From assembly GCA_006503475.1 (NCBI GenBank), contig RSEH01000032.1:62001-126000 (forward strand): DNA of 64,000 nt. The letters run 5' to 3'. The number at the start of each line of letters is the position of its first letter. Within the stretch, counting starts at the first letter, position 1. The DNA comes from Stentor roeselii. Its lineage: Eukaryota > Ciliophora > Heterotrichea > Heterotrichida > Stentoridae. Position numbers and translations under genes: made by a program. The notes below the pieces were generated by a model, which was given only the letters and a program-made list of their open reading frames with translations, did no database searches and was not told where the DNA came from. Shown piece after piece: positions 10,200 to 21,584 of this stretch.

Positions 10200-12155
10200 T
10201 AGAGACTGTAAATAGCTAATTTTGTAAAATTGATAAAAATACAAATTTTGATGTAAAGATATAGTAGCTGATTAATTTTAATCGATATTCCTCTATTATG
10301 TGTTTAGAAATTTTAAAATTTTTCTATATTCACATTATTAAAGATGCATCTAAAATAGACAAATCTTATTAAACCAGTTTGAACTCTTAATTCTAATGAT
10401 TTGATTTTTTTTATAAATGAGTTTTGCGTTACTGAAGCAACGAATATTGTTTTAATAATTTTCTTAAGCGTTACTTCTGTTGATAGATTCTAAGGTTGGT
10501 TTAAAGAGATTGCTTTTTATTGAATACCTTTGATTTAACGATAATATTTTTTTAGTTCTTTTTATTATAAAATTTTTGATTAAGTATTTGATTAGTATTA
10601 AAATACTTCAAAACTTCAAGATAAATCATTGATACCTTTATCTTGGAAAAAAATTATATAAATAAATATCGAATTTCGATGTCTGACTATTTCTAATGAC
10701 GGTCAGTTTTTTGGTTACTGGATCTAATGATAGTTGTATAAGAATATTGCATACTGAAAGTAAAAAAATATCTCTTGTCTTAATAAGTATAAAGATCTTG
10801 TAATTTGTCTTCATTGTCTCCTGATGGTTCTTTAATTCTTACAAGGTCTAAAAATAGGACGATGATTTTATAGTATTTTTCAGACGAAAGAATAAATAGA
10901 TTATTTCTTTGCTATAGTAAAAATTACTTGAAGTTGATTATTTTTGGTGGTTTGAGTGTATTGATCTTTTAGCAAATTGATTCATATGAATTCTTGAAAA
11001 ATATGATTTTTTGATGAAGATTAAGATGTGCCAAAAGAATGCCTATTATGTATTTTTTGTAGTTATTGGAATAGATTATCTAGTTTTTGATATAATTTCC
11101 TGAGCCCATTAATATTCAATAAATACTACTTACAATGAGGATGTATATTCAGTAGGTATTAGTAGTGATTTTAATATGATATATGCTGCTACCGGAAAAA
11201 TAATTAAATTTCTTCAGTGAATGAAACTGAGCCTTTTGGAATAATATATAGTCATTTTTAAACTTTAACTTCAGTATCGCTTACAAATAATGATAAATAT
11301 TGATATAAGGATCTGAAGATTATACTATCATTTTATGGTCTCTCTAAACAAAAATAATTCATCAATTCTATTTCCATATACAAAATTTTATAATGTAATC
11401 TATTTGATGATTTAATTTATCAATTCTCTGAAGATAATTCAATAGGTATAGCTAGAATATCATCTTTGTCTTTAATATCTATTATAACACTGAAAGAAAT
11501 CAATTGTTGAGGTCATTTTTTAAGCTGAATTGGTTATTTCAATGTCCTTTTTTCAATTTGTATTAAGCAACAATTTTCGAATTTTAGGTGAAGATTCTAG
11601 CTAAAAACTCAACACTTGCATTCTCCATCTATGAATATATTGATAAAATCATCAAAAGGGAATCCAGATAATTAAATACTTTGGAATTTAAAAACCATTA
11701 CAAAGATAAGTGCTCAAGAAGGACATAATAATCCTGTTCTCTGTGCTGATATCTCTAATGATGAGATTTATTCAATTTCAAATGATAATAATTGGACTTT
11801 TTTATATGGGAAACTTTTAAATTACTCTAAAGAATTCACTTTTTATAAGCATTAGGATACTTTTAAATTTTGTAAAATTTAGGAAATTTCAAAGATTGCA
11901 ACTTATAGCGGCCTTGATGGAATGCTCTGTATTGGGATGTTATAAATAAAGTCCTCAATTCACTTTTAGAAGAAAATTTAAAACTAATAGGAAAGATTAG
12001 GGTAACTGAAGATGATGTATATTTTTTTCAAATTGATTATATTAAGACATTTATTTGGAATATTATGAAACGAAGGTTGTGCAAGGAATAAGAAATACAA
12101 GGAATTAAAGTCTTGGCTGATTTCCTATTAAGAAATAGAAGCTCCAAATTCTAAA
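10200..12155 (+). pseudogene. Ancient relic of a B-box/WD40 gene
   Basis: Fragments in all three frames follow the order of the intact paralogue at 24178. First comes a possible B-box trace near 10206-10290. Then ISNDGQ and TGSNDSCIRI (about 10694), SPDGSLIL and SKNRTMIL (about 10830), RISSLSL (about 11455), ILWNLKTITKISA (about 11680), then ADISNDEIYSIS (about 11745), and near the end QIDYIKTFIWNI (about 12040) followed by a decayed form of the family's acidic C-terminus. The overall length matches the live genes (about 1.95 against 2.06 kb). Many stops and frame shifts are present, so it is long dead. The WD half is convincing; the exact 5' end is a guess. Confidence 0.75.
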
Positions 12156-12318
12156 AAAATTTAAATACTTAAAGTTCAAGCATTGATAAATACAAAACGA
12201 TACTAATCAAGATTTATTCACTTTCCAATTCCTTCTTAATAATAATTCCAATTTAAAAAAAGACTGAATCTCTCATATGAAAATAAACTCTTGGATTAAT
12301 AAATAAATCTGTTTTAAA

Positions 12319-13767
12319 ATACCAAGTCCCAAAAAGCCTAATTCATAAAAATATTCCATTTAAACCCTACTAAATAATTTATTCTGAAATAAACGATATC
12401 ACCTTTTCTTTCCAAATCTTCTTCCAATTCTCTCTCATTAAAGCAAACCAAAATATATCAGCTCTATCCGTCCTATAAACACACCAATCAATTCCATGAA
12501 CCTCCAACTGAAATCCCAATTTTTCAGCAAAGGCAACAGATCGATAGTTTTTATTACAGCACTTCCATTCCACCCTTCTCCATCCATGATTAAAAGCATG
12601 TTCTAGTAAAAGAAATACGGCTTCAGTGCAACACCCAGTTCTTTGAACAGCAGGAGAAACCCACACGACTCCAATTTCGACTTTTTTGTCAATTGGCGAG
12701 TTGTAAGTGTAAGCGAGTGAACCCACTGGCAAGTTTGAAGAAAGCTCAAAGATTGTAAAGACTAAAGTGGCTGGTCTTGAAATGAAGTCTCTGTAAAATG
12801 ATTTCATTTCTTCTGAGGAGATAAAAGGACCGAGGAACATGTATTTCCAGAGAAGTTCCACACTGTCGTAGATTTCGAATGACTTTTTTTTGAATTTGAA
12901 TGGCTTTCCACAGGTAATTTCAAATAAGTATTCAATATCTCGGTCTATGTCCATTGGCAAAAGCTTTACGAATTTTCCAAATAACTCAACAGGTAATGGT
13001 TTTTGGTTCAATCCTTCCATTTTATAAAGTCTTAACTAGCATAATATTAGAAGTAATATAAGACTGGAATAATTCTTTATATTTTCAATATAACTCTTGA
13101 GCCTCCTTTAATAAATCACATTAAATGTTTGATTCTTTTGAAGTTTTACAGAGTTTCTAGTCTTCAATTTTTAAATAATAAATTTTTACCTAAAATTATT
13201 TGCTAATAACATGTATGTATCAGAAATCCTGATAATTCCTGATATCGTTTTAAATATCAAAGTGTTCATTATTTTACGATATTCAGAACATTTACTCTAC
13301 TGAAATCGATATTATTTTAAAACTTTAAAAGCTTCATTACTTAATACTCAAACTGTTTCTAAAACCTAAAACTATTGGATTTTTATCCAAAAGCTAAAAA
13401 TTTTACTATCGATCTGTAATATTAACACAAAGTCTATAATTGTTCCTTTTCTTCATCAGGAAAAAATCTTACTATCTATATTTCTGTAAAATTCATTAAA
13501 TTTCATAAGCCTGGAGTCTTTAACAGAATATTAGATTTTGTTAATATAGGAATTGAAAAATATTATCAGAAATAACTTATTCGACTATGAAAAATGAAGT
13601 CACGTAAAAATTAAAACAATACGGTGATGCTTATCATATGGAGTGATAAAATTATCAAGATTATAACTATATTCCAGGAACTTAAACTGGGTAAATTTAA
13701 AAAAAAATATGAATTTTTTCAAAGTTATAAGCCTTGATTCTTGTTGAGCTTTTTATTTCCTTGATAA
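12319..13767. repeat. Tandem segmental duplication, unit 1
   Basis: A unit of about 1.45 kb, holding the first acetyltransferase gene plus its 3' flank and roughly 750 bp of upstream DNA, is repeated immediately to the right. Non-coding parts still align along their length (for example the strings around 13060-13170 and 14515-14625), so the duplication is fairly recent. Boundaries are approximate. Confidence 0.85.
12379..13020 (-). CDS. GNAT-family N-acetyltransferase (RimJ/RimL-like), copy 1
   Basis: The 213-residue protein has the GNAT core. A beta4 strand VGVVWVSP-like stretch at 117-123 is followed by the acetyl-CoA loop QRTGCC (126-131) and a helix; then comes VEWKCCNKNYRSVAFAEKLGF (150-170), the typical beta5-alpha4 element of RimL-type enzymes that acetylate N-termini or small amines. 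The substrate cannot be read from the sequence. The usual second Gly or Ala of the Q/RxxGxG/A loop is Cys here. Upstream of the start is TTTATAAAATGG. A close paralogue follows at 13832. Confidence 0.85.
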   Translation of the reverse strand: MEGLNQKPLPVELFGKFVKLLPMDIDRDIEYLFEITCGKPFKFKKKSFEIYDSVELLWKYMFLGPFISSEEMKSFYRDFISRPATLVFTIFELSSNLPVGSLAYTYNSPIDKKVEIGVVWVSPAVQRTGCCTEAVFLLLEHAFNHGWRRVEWKCCNKNYRSVAFAEKLGFQLEVHGIDWCVYRTDRADIFWFALMRENWKKIWKEKVISFISE

Positions 13768-15225
13768 GTGATTAGTACCAAGTTCCAAAAAAGCCGAATT
13801 CAAAAATATCCATTTAAAACCTCCTAAATAATTATTCTAAAATCAACGATTTCACCTTATCTTTCCAAATCCTCTCCCAATCCTCTCTCATCAAGGCAAA
13901 CCAAAATCCATCAGCTCTATCCGTCCTATAAACACACCAATCAACTGCATTAATCTCCAACTGAAATCCCATTTTTTCAGCAAATCGAACAGATCGATAG
14001 TTGCTAGTGCAGCACTTCCATTCCACCCTTCGCCATCCATGATTAAAAGCATGTTCTAGTAAAAGAAATACGGCTTCAGTGCAACACCCAGTTCTTTGAA
14101 CAGCAGGAGAAACCCATACGACTCCAATTTCGACTTTTTTGTCAAGTGGTGAATTGCAAATGTAAGCAAGTGAACCCACTGGCAAATTTGAAGAAAGCTC
14201 AAAGATTGTAAAGACTAAAGTGGCTGGTCTTGATATGAAGTCTCTGTAAAATGATTTCATTTCTTCTGAGGAGATGAAAGGGCCGAGAAACATGTATTTC
14301 CAGAGGATTTCTAGACTGTCGAAGCTTTCGAATGACTTGTTTTTGAATGTGAATGGCTTTCCACAGGTAATTTCAAATAAGTATTCAATATCTCGGTCGA
14401 TGTCCATTGGAAGAAGCTTTACGAATTTTCCAAATAATTCAACAGGTTCTGGTTTATCATTCAAGCCTTCCATTATTTATCAAGTCTTATCTAGTATCAT
14501 ATTTAAAGCACTATAAGACTGGAATAATTCTTTATATTCTCAATATAACTCTTGAGCCTTCTTGAATAAATCACATTAAATGTTTGATTCTTTTGAAGTT
14601 TTACAGAGTTTTTAGTCTTCAATTCTTAAATAATAAATTGTTGACCTAAAATTATTTACTAATGATATGTATCTACCAGAAATCCTGATAATTCGTGATA
14701 TCGTTTTAAATATCAAAGTGTTCATTATTTACGATATTTAGAACATTTACTCTACTGAAATCGGTATTATTTTAAAACTTTAAAGGTTCATTACTTCATA
14801 CCCAAACTGTTTCTAAAACCTAAAACTATTGATTTTTTTCGAAAAACTAAAAATTTTACTATCGATCTGTAATATTAACACAAATTTTATAATTGTTCCT
14901 TTTCTTCATCAGAGAAAAATCTTAGTATCTATATTAGTGTAAAATCCATTAAATTTCATAAGCTTAGAGTCTTTTACAGAATATCAGAACTTAGTTAATA
15001 TAGGAATTGAAACACATTATGAGAAATAACTTATCCGACTCTGAAAAATGAAGCCACGTAAAAATTAAAACAATATTTTGATTTTTTAATAAGAAGTGAT
15101 AAATTATCTAAATTATAAACATATTCAAGGAACTTAAACTGAGTATATTAAAAATAAAAACATGAATTTTCCAAAGTGATAAGGCTTGATTCTTGTTGAT
15201 TTTTTTATTTTCCTGATTATTGATT
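13768..15225. repeat. Tandem segmental duplication, unit 2
   Basis: This is the second copy of the roughly 1.45-kb unit. It begins with the same 3' flank (CCAAGTTCC near 13770, CCAAGTCCC near 12322) and ends near 15225, where both copies share a CTTGATTCTTGTTGA string followed by TGATT. Coding and non-coding parts look similarly diverged, apart from one nearly identical block inside the genes. Confidence 0.85.
13832..14473 (-). CDS. GNAT-family N-acetyltransferase, copy 2
   Basis: The 213-residue paralogue of the gene at 12379 has the same length and the same QRTGCC acetyl-CoA loop. Differences cluster in the N-terminal 60 residues and in the segment after the core (INAVDW in place of VHGIDW). 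The block 14046-14143 matches 12593-12690 almost base for base, including silent sites, which suggests recent gene conversion or strong constraint. Both copies are intact and so both are probably expressed. Substrate unknown. Confidence 0.85.
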   Translation of the reverse strand: MEGLNDKPEPVELFGKFVKLLPMDIDRDIEYLFEITCGKPFTFKNKSFESFDSLEILWKYMFLGPFISSEEMKSFYRDFISRPATLVFTIFELSSNLPVGSLAYICNSPLDKKVEIGVVWVSPAVQRTGCCTEAVFLLLEHAFNHGWRRVEWKCCTSNYRSVRFAEKMGFQLEINAVDWCVYRTDRADGFWFALMREDWERIWKDKVKSLILE

Positions 15226-16320
15226 CCTGGTAAATCATAGCTATTTTTATTGCTCTAAGAGATGAAATTCTGCATATGAAAATTATCTCTAGATTTATTT
15301 GAAAAATTGTATAAGAGGTTTAATTAGTAGCAAATGAAAATTTTATAATTTTATAGTATAACTGGAATTAAATATTCAAATATAAACAAATCCAAAACAA
15401 TAAAAATCCTTAAGGAAATTTGCTAAAATTCTATAACTTAACTCTTATTAGATAAGCTGAATAGAAAGTACTTTTGACCTAAAAGTAAAATATCTGGTCC
15501 TATATGGAAATTTGTTAACTAATTTCTTACTAAGGTGTCGAATACTCAAATCTATAAATAGAACCATTGATAAGCTAGACATAATAGTAGCTTGCCCATG
15601 TTTCTATGATAAGCATTCTTCAAATCATCTTGATATATAAAATAATTAAATTAGCCATCAGATGGGCTCTCCTTACTGAAATATAATGAGAAGCATCAAA
15701 CAGACAAGCATAAACCAGGATACCCTATTAATAAGGTAAAAGACTCTGAGAATACCTTTATATATATCTTTGAAATGCTTCTTTTTTATGAATAATGAAA
15801 GTATTACCATATAGTTCAAATCTAATAAAATAATGTAAAAGACTTTAGAAATTTTAAAAATCATTGAATTTTTAATCAAAATTACTAATTAAATTTTAGA
15901 ATTCATCCTTTTGTTAATCTTAAGAACTATCTCATGGTTCTAATGAAAGAAATCGGAGTAATTCAATAATCAATAATAGTTTCTTTGTAAAGTTCTATAG
16001 GTTGGGTTAATATTCTATTAAAGTAAGAAATTATTTAGTTTTAAACAAATGCATATGTAAAAATTTGTATCTCTAATTACTTAAGGTGATTTATTGAAAC
16101 CTGCTATATTTACTAAATTTATCTTATGTCTCTAATTCTAAAACTATTATATCTGCTTCTGAATACGACTCATTCAGCATTTCCTGTAAATCTTTGAAAT
16201 TCATAAAATTTATAATTCAGTTGTTTTGAAGTTGATTATAGTTAAGTAGATTAAGATTGAGAAATGATTCTTAGATTCAATTTCTTAAGATTTCATATAT
16301 AATCACAATGGCTTGATAAG
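15226..16320. other. Intergenic DNA, possible trace of WD40 sequence
   Basis: The stretch is mostly featureless and AT-rich. Near 16125-16185 one frame reads SNSKTIISASEYDSFSI, which resembles a WD40 blade edge of the neighbouring family, but it is too short to call. A 68-codon leftward frame at 15673-15879 is hydrophobic and looks like chance. Confidence 0.4.
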
Positions 16321-16321
16321 T

Positions 16322-16339
16322 GTCTACAATTTGAACATT
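16322..16339 (+). promoter_or_regulatory. Conserved upstream element of the B-box WD40 family
   Basis: GTCTACAATTTGAACATT lies 18-35 bases before the start of the WD40 gene. Near-identical strings precede the two sister genes (24135-24151, and 23679-23693 on the minus strand) at comparable distances. Conservation in three promoters points to a core promoter or initiator-type element. Confidence 0.65.
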
Positions 16340-16356
16340 ATCAAAATTTCTTATAA

Positions 16357-18408
16357 ATGGATTGTTCTGATTGTAAGAATCGGGCTTGCTTTCTGTGTGA
16401 CTGCAAAAATATCTACTTTTGTGAAAGTCACATTGTTAATCACTTGAAATTAAATGGTCATCACAACTTACTAAATTTAAAGATCATCTTAAACCAAAAT
16501 GAAAAATATCTTCTTGACAAGGAAATCGATTCAAGAATAACTTTTCTGATAACATTACAACAAGATATCACAAAAAAAACAAAAAAAATAATAGAAAATA
16601 TTAATAAGAAGCATAATTCAGTAATAAATGAACTAAATAAAATCATAGAAAACTATAAAACTCTTAAAAAGACTCATGAATTCGAAAGACCTCAATATGA
16701 AGATATTCAATCAATACTTAAATCAAAAATGACAATAAATTATTCAAATACTTTTACAATAAATCAAGCGATAGATGATTATTATTCAAAAATAATTCAT
16801 GAAATTATAATAGACAATATCCAAGCAAGAAGAGTAGCAAAGCATGAATTTTTTAAAAAATATTGTTCAGATTTTTATTGCATGGCTATTTCTAAGGATG
16901 GAAAAACTCTTGCAACTGGATCACATGACAGTTGTATTAGGATTTGGGATACTCAGAGAAAAGAAGTGGGGACATGTTTTACTCGTCATAAAGATTTGGT
17001 AAGCTCTTTGGCATTTTCTCCTGATGATTCTTTAATAGCCTCTGGCTCCTCTGATAGAACAGTGATTCTATGGAATTTGACTGATAAAAAATTAATAGAA
17101 ATTACCTAGGACACACTGGAGAAGTTACAATGGTTTTATTTAAGTAACTCTGATTTTATAATATCCGGAAGTTCTGAAAATGAATTGATGTTATGGCGAA
17201 CTAGTTCCGATAATGTTTTTAAGAGAATAATTGTTGATGGAAAGATAAGATGTGGCATAATTATTGGAAATAATACCCTGGCTTTAGGAATTGCTTCTAA
17301 TTTAAATTTTTGGAATATATCGGTATTTGAACCAGAATCATTGAAATTTTCTGTTGAATGTGATATTAATTACTTAGCATATTGTGAAAAAAATAGTTTA
17401 CTCGCTGTAGCAGTGAAAGAAAATATAAATATTTTATCAATTAGACAAAATAAAACCATAGTAACCTTTTCAGGACATAGAGATTATGTAAATTCGATTT
17501 CAATTAGTGTAGATGATGATATTTTGGTTTCAGGTTCAAAAGATTCTTATATAATTATATGGTCGCTAACAAAAAAATGCTTGTTATCTAAGATTAGTAA
17601 TCACAATATGCCAATTAATGATGTTAAAATACACAAAGGCTTGCTATTCATAGCATCTGAATTTTGCAGTATCGGAATAGTTTTTTTATCAAATTTATCA
17701 TTAATCTCAAATTTTAGCTTAAAACAATTTGATAATAAAACTCAATATGCAAGAAATAATTTAGTTTCTTTCGGTCATTATGAAGATCTTCATCTATTCA
17801 ATATAAACAAAAATGAAAACACTATATTTAAGGGTCATTCTTGATTAATAATTAGTAGTTTCATTTCTCTGTCAATGAAATTATTAATAAGCTCATCCAA
17901 AGGATATAAAAATAACTTAATTCTTTGGGACTTAAGCACATTATCAATGATCACAATCATGAAAGGACATGGAAATTCAGTTTACTGTGTCGATATCTCT
18001 AATAATGATTTATTTGCTATTTCAGGAGATTATAACGGGACTGTGATTTTATGGAGTCTCTTAAATATCCCTCAAAAATTCATTTTGCAAAGGAGTGGAG
18101 AAATCGTATTTTCTGTCAAGTTTTCCAAAACTTCGAAATTTGCTGCTTCTAGTGGGTTTGATAAAAAATTTTATGTTTGGGATATTGAAAAAAAAAATTT
18201 GAATGCTATTTTTGATCAGAATGTTGATTATATAAGGAATATATGGGGAAGTGATGATGATAAATATTTTCTGTATCAGCAGCAATTTCGTAAAGTTGTG
18301 ATTTGGAATATCGATAAAAAGAAAGTAGATCAAGTACTAGAGAATCAGAATGAATTAATGAATTGGGTTGAAAATTATATTGATTTAGAATTAGAATTAG
18401 AATTTTAA
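16357..18408 (+). pseudogene. B-box/coiled-coil/WD40 gene, recently broken copy
   Basis: The sequence aligns end to end with the intact paralogue at 24178: B-box-like Cys/His cluster (residues 1-40), coiled coil, then WD40 blades. It is interrupted in two places. Near 17104 and 17148 two compensating single-base indels move about 45 bases out of frame and bring in a TAG (17107-17109). At 17842-17844 there is an in-frame TGA within the blade beginning FKGHS. No 15-16-nt GT-AG intron explains either break. The promoter element and TATAAATGG start context are retained, so decay is recent. If the breaks were sequencing errors the gene would be whole. Confidence 0.75.
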
Positions 18409-19327
18409 GTAATATTTTCAGTTAGACGAATTATAAAATAATCTTAATGGATATTGATACAGTATTAAAATTTAGATTAGGAAAACACATCAATATTACA
18501 AATTTTTATTGAATACCTTCAATTTATTTTGGAATGATTCAATAGTTATTTTGATCTATGATGAATGACTCTTACAAAAAATTAAATACTAGTTATTGAA
18601 AATATATTATATGAACTAGCCACTCACTTTTCTTTAGTCTTGTATTATTGATACCAATTTGGGTTTCTAAAGTTGATGAGAATTTTTTATTATTATATTA
18701 CATATAAGATAATCAAATTTTATCAGTAATGGGAAAATTAATTATATACTATGTGTTTATATTAGATTGAATAAGTAATTATTCCCATACTTTGATTGAT
18801 ATCAACTGAGATTTTCAAAATTTGTAGTATTTATAGAAAATTAGAAAAATTTAGGTTTATTGGAAGGGTCTTCATTCAAATTGGATTTATTATTTGACAT
18901 ATTAATGTCATTCTAATCTTTATTTTGAAATAGGGTATAAGGGTTATCATTTCGTCTACATTATTTATGATATCTTTATTAAAAATCAATAAAGATATAA
19001 TTTTAATTTATATATTTCTTAATATTAGATCTTGTAGAAATATTTGAAATATCCTAACAAGTTCCTCACTCCCAAGGTATATTCTCAATGTGTAACTAAA
19101 GACTAATACTTTATACTATAATTTAAGATAATGCCATACTTTGGTACATTATTAAATTGTTAGATTAATATATTATCTATTATTAAATCATCGACCTTTC
19201 TCAATCTTTTAATACTATAGTATTAGCCTTTCGACATAAACTTTCTAGCTAAAAACAGATACAAAATAATATCTTTTTATGAAAAATAACTTGGTATAAA
19301 AATCTCTATAAATTAAATGCCTTGAGA
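18409..19327. other. Intergenic DNA, nothing recognised
   Basis: Very AT-rich DNA follows the broken WD40 gene. No frame, repeat or relic was recognised. Confidence 0.5.
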
Positions 19328-19379
19328 GGTCAAATGACACCTTGGGACCTTAAATGTCTACAAATAGACACATTTGACC
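19328..19379. repeat. Nested inverted repeat (hairpin) before the 19.4-kb relic
   Basis: GGTCAAATG at 19328-19336 is the reverse complement of CATTTGACC at 19371-19379. Inside it, TGTCTA (19355-19360) and TAGACA (19365-19370) form a perfect 6-bp stem with a CAAA loop. The hairpin ends 32 bases before the first ATG of the decayed reading frame that follows. I found no matching copy at the far end of that island, so a terminal-repeat role is not shown. Confidence 0.7.
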
Positions 19380-19411
19380 CTAAAATGGCAATTTTTACCA
19401 CTATTTATTAA

Positions 19412-20612
19412 ATGGAAAATTCAAACGAAGAAAGGAAGGAAAGCATGGTATAGTATATCAGAAAGGGAGTGACAATCAACGATAAATAAATGATAGAGGA
19501 GATTGCACAAGATGATGGCTATTTGAAAAAACTACTCTCAGAAATAATTAAATTCTGATGCATCAATAGATGAGATGAAAAAAATATCTATTAGTAAATG
19601 AAATAGGAGTTCAAAGAAACATACAAAATTTCATAGAATTCAAAAATCAACATAAAAAAGCCAAAAATTTCACTTATATCGAGCCAAAACCTAATTTCAC
19701 CATAGACTAGAACAAGCCAAGAAAAATCAGTAAGATAAAAAGATTAGACCAGGCATTACTTTATTATTTATTATTTCAAACAAACAGAAAAATAATTAGC
19801 AACTACATAACCAAAGCACTAAAAAATATGAAAAAATAATAAATAAAGATGGCTGGTTTGAGAAGAGAAAATTCTCATACGGAAAGGGGAACATGAAATC
19901 CAGACCCTGAATAACAAAATATCTAAGCTACGAGATCAGCCTATCATATTAAAGTAACTATGAAAGTACCGATGAGGCAGAAGCGAAGCGGCACATAAAT
20001 TCTTTAAATCTTAAAAAACCGGAATAATATCAATGATTAAAGATTAATACGTCAATTATAAGATGGCTCTATGCACCAAATATGAAAAGTATGGACTACT
20101 TCTGGCTCCTAATAAAGGCTCTTTATGGAAGGTTATACAGAATCGTAAACAATGATCATGCATGAAATTTTTTATATATGTCATCGTTTCAAGCAGCATT
20201 CATTCAATCACTTCAGTGAAGTCGAACATGGATTCTTCGTATTCGATATTACCATTGATAAAAATACTGAACTGAAGAAAACTGGAAAAATCTAATAGAA
20301 TGTTGCAGGGTGCTCGATATAAAACATATATATGGAAGTTAATACTTTCCAATCACTATAATATGAATATCCAAAACAAATATCTGCCCATTCAGAAGCA
20401 TAGAAAATCCAACCATTTCAAATGAAGCAATTAAAAAAATTGCATATATTAAACTACCAGAAATACCTTTAATAAAAAATCAGGAGTATAATCTCATCGG
20501 AAGAATAGGAAGAATTTTAGGATAATTTCATAATGATGAAGAGTATGAAAAGAAGAAGAGAACGAGAAGAAGAGGCAGAATAGAAAAGAAGACAATCAAT
20601 AAGAAAAAGTAA
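19412..20612 (+). pseudogene. Decayed protein-coding island of unknown family
   Basis: This 1.2-kb stretch has no long frame, yet successive segments in different frames read like ordinary soluble protein: GVTINDK and MIEEIAQDDGYLKKLL near the start, FTYIEPKPNFTID, KDGWFEKRKFSYGKG, NTSIIRWLYAPNMKSMDYF, HFSEVEHGFFVFDITIDK, and a basic tail with EEYEKKKRTRRRG at the end. It is broken many times: at least three frame changes and about a dozen stops, mostly TAA and TAG where Gln would fit. Base composition is less AT-rich than the flanks. I do not recognise the family. It could be a decayed host gene or a relic of a mobile element. Confidence 0.55.
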
Positions 20613-21584
20613 ACACTTTACGAGCAATGATAATTTTATCGTGAAATTTATGTGATGAAGTTCATAAGTGATAGCCACAGAGATTACCATTGATTAATAA
20701 ATTAAAACAATCATTGATTTTTACTGAGTTTTTCGAGTTTTCAAACATTTCTATAAGATATTAAATAAATTAACGCAATTGAAAAATTAATAGGAAGATA
20801 ATATGAGTTTTAGCTAATTTTCTATAAAAAATAATTTTCTCAAGTGATTGAAGCCTTAAAGCTGAAATTTGCTACTACGTTTATTTCTCCAATCCTGTAT
20901 CAATAATCTGCCTCCTGCCGATGCCTCTATGATACATACCAACACTCTTATTATTTGGCTTTAGATTCCGGATCCTTCGAGTTTATTAAAACGTATATAC
21001 TATAGAACTCCGCTAGGTTCTAGTCAATATTAAATTCAAGATTTCTTTCAAAATTTTTGGATTATCAGAACTTAAATTTTTTTAAATGTTGAATGTCATA
21101 TAGTTTGAATGTGCTTCTAAAATATTTTAAATGATTTTCAACTGGTTTTTACTAAATGATTTAGTTATAATTATTTCAACTTTTGATTCTTAAATCCAAG
21201 GCTATTCCGAATATTATATAAATGACTAACAATTACAAAAATATTATAAGTGGATAACAGAAAATTACTTATATGATTTTTTTAGGTAGAATAATAAATC
21301 AAATTACCACTTTTATTTAATATAGCTGCAAGAATAAAATATAAATTTATTCGATTTTCGGTTTGTTTTTCTATGAATATCTAATAAGAATCAAGTGATC
21401 AGAAACCTGAAAATCTTGAATATTCCTAGTTTCAATTGCTTAAATGCTTTAATAAATACTTAAAGGCATGAATCGTTCTGATAACTTGAAACAATAATAG
21501 CTTTAATAAGATCTATTTATATCCCTTATCAACATTTTTTTGTACTCTAAAAATTAAATCTTTCCTAAACTACCTCTAAATTAA
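20613..21584. other. Intergenic DNA, weak WD40-like patch
   Basis: Mostly AT-rich. A GC-richer patch at about 20870-21010 reads ADASMI and TLIIWL in one frame, reminiscent of a WD40 blade end, but it is too short and too interrupted to call. The rest is featureless. Confidence 0.4.

Noticed and set aside
15673-15879. 68-codon hydrophobic leftward frame
   Set aside because: AT-rich chance frame dominated by Ile, Leu, Phe and Lys; no start context like that of the real genes.
16120-16190. WD40 relic upstream of the broken WD40 gene
   Set aside because: A single blade-like string (SNSKTIISAS) without neighbours in the expected order.
17107-17150. A tiny intron explaining the first break in the WD40 copy at 16357
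   Set aside because: No GT-AG segment of 15 or 16 nt restores the frame; two compensating indels fit better.
19412-20612. Reading TAA and TAG as Gln throughout to make one live gene
   Set aside because: TGA stops and frame changes remain even then, and the proportion of TAA, TAG and TGA is about what AT-rich DNA gives by chance. I keep it as a relic with the code question open.
20870-21010. WD40 relic
   Set aside because: Only ADASMI and TLIIWL-like strings match, with stops between; too little to separate from chance.
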